DNA from: Pseudomonadota bacterium
GTDB lineage: Bacteria; Pseudomonadota; Alphaproteobacteria; Rs-D84
Assembly (NCBI GenBank): GCA_030531915.1
Contig: JAUNMD010000060.1
Coordinates: forward strand, 1 to 6,361
Direction: 5' to 3'
Length of the DNA stretch: 6,361 nt
Shown here one piece after another: positions 6,341-6,361 of the stretch (positions are counted from its first letter, which is position 1; each line of letters opens with the position of its first letter). A model generated the notes under the pieces. That model did not search any database, was not told the DNA's origin, and saw nothing but the letters and a program-made list of their open reading frames with translations. The translations under genes and the position numbers were made by a program.

Positions 6341-6361
6341 GTCTAAATATCTTTTTATTAT

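Noticed and set aside
6341..6361. AT-rich stretch before the first minus-strand gene as a promoter
   Set aside because: Only about 20 bases are available, with no paired -35 and -10 boxes, so a promoter cannot be supported.
1..6361. tRNA, CRISPR array, attachment site or insertion sequence
   Set aside because: I found no cloverleaf, spaced direct repeats, terminal repeats or transposase-like frame; nearly all bases are used by the seven coding regions.

Overview
The window looks like part of a bacteriophage or prophage of a low-GC-lineage (Firmicutes/Clostridia-type) host, possibly a gut phage. The reasons are strong AAGGAGG-type ribosome binding sites, almost no intergenic DNA, short overlapping genes, and families typical of such elements: a giant 'polyvalent' protein, an AAA_25/RepA-like helicase, and a DUF1492/ArpU-like sigma-region-4 regulator. 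Base composition is roughly balanced. No tRNA, rRNA, CRISPR array, IS element or integrase is visible. Host and lifestyle cannot be fixed from this window alone.

Left half (1-3602, + strand): one reading frame, open at the left edge, encodes the last ~1,199 residues of a very large protein. Its first ~165 residues match the conserved tail of the SNF2-helicase/DNA-methylase polyvalent proteins of Firmicutes phages and conjugative elements. The remaining ~1,000 residues resemble the C-terminal modules of phage large polyvalent proteins (LPD38-like; family number from memory). They include an LGNxRTHxRNxxGN motif, an LPFKKTPVN motif and one clear hydrophobic segment. Such proteins are thought to be packaged in the virion and injected with the DNA.

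Middle (3603-3655): 53 bases between convergent genes hold a 15-bp hairpin that can end transcription from both sides, with its better U-tract on the minus strand.

Right half (6329 down to 3656, - strand): a tight six-gene operon in which every junction overlaps or nearly touches. In transcription order it encodes a small single-pass membrane protein, an unknown 137-aa basic/acidic protein, an unknown 50-aa protein, a DUF1492/ArpU-like regulator, a Cys-rich protein with a helix-turn-helix, and an AAA_25 hexameric-helicase-like ATPase. It reads as a replication and regulation cassette facing the virion-protein gene. The most unusual non-coding signal is a perfect 11-bp inverted repeat inside the start of the 137-aa gene. 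The regulator has an apparent ~11-residue insertion within its DNA-binding region.

I see no complete, clearly novel system. The points most worth a second look are the polyvalent protein's C-terminal module, the intragenic hairpin, the inserted HTH and the 50-aa gene.
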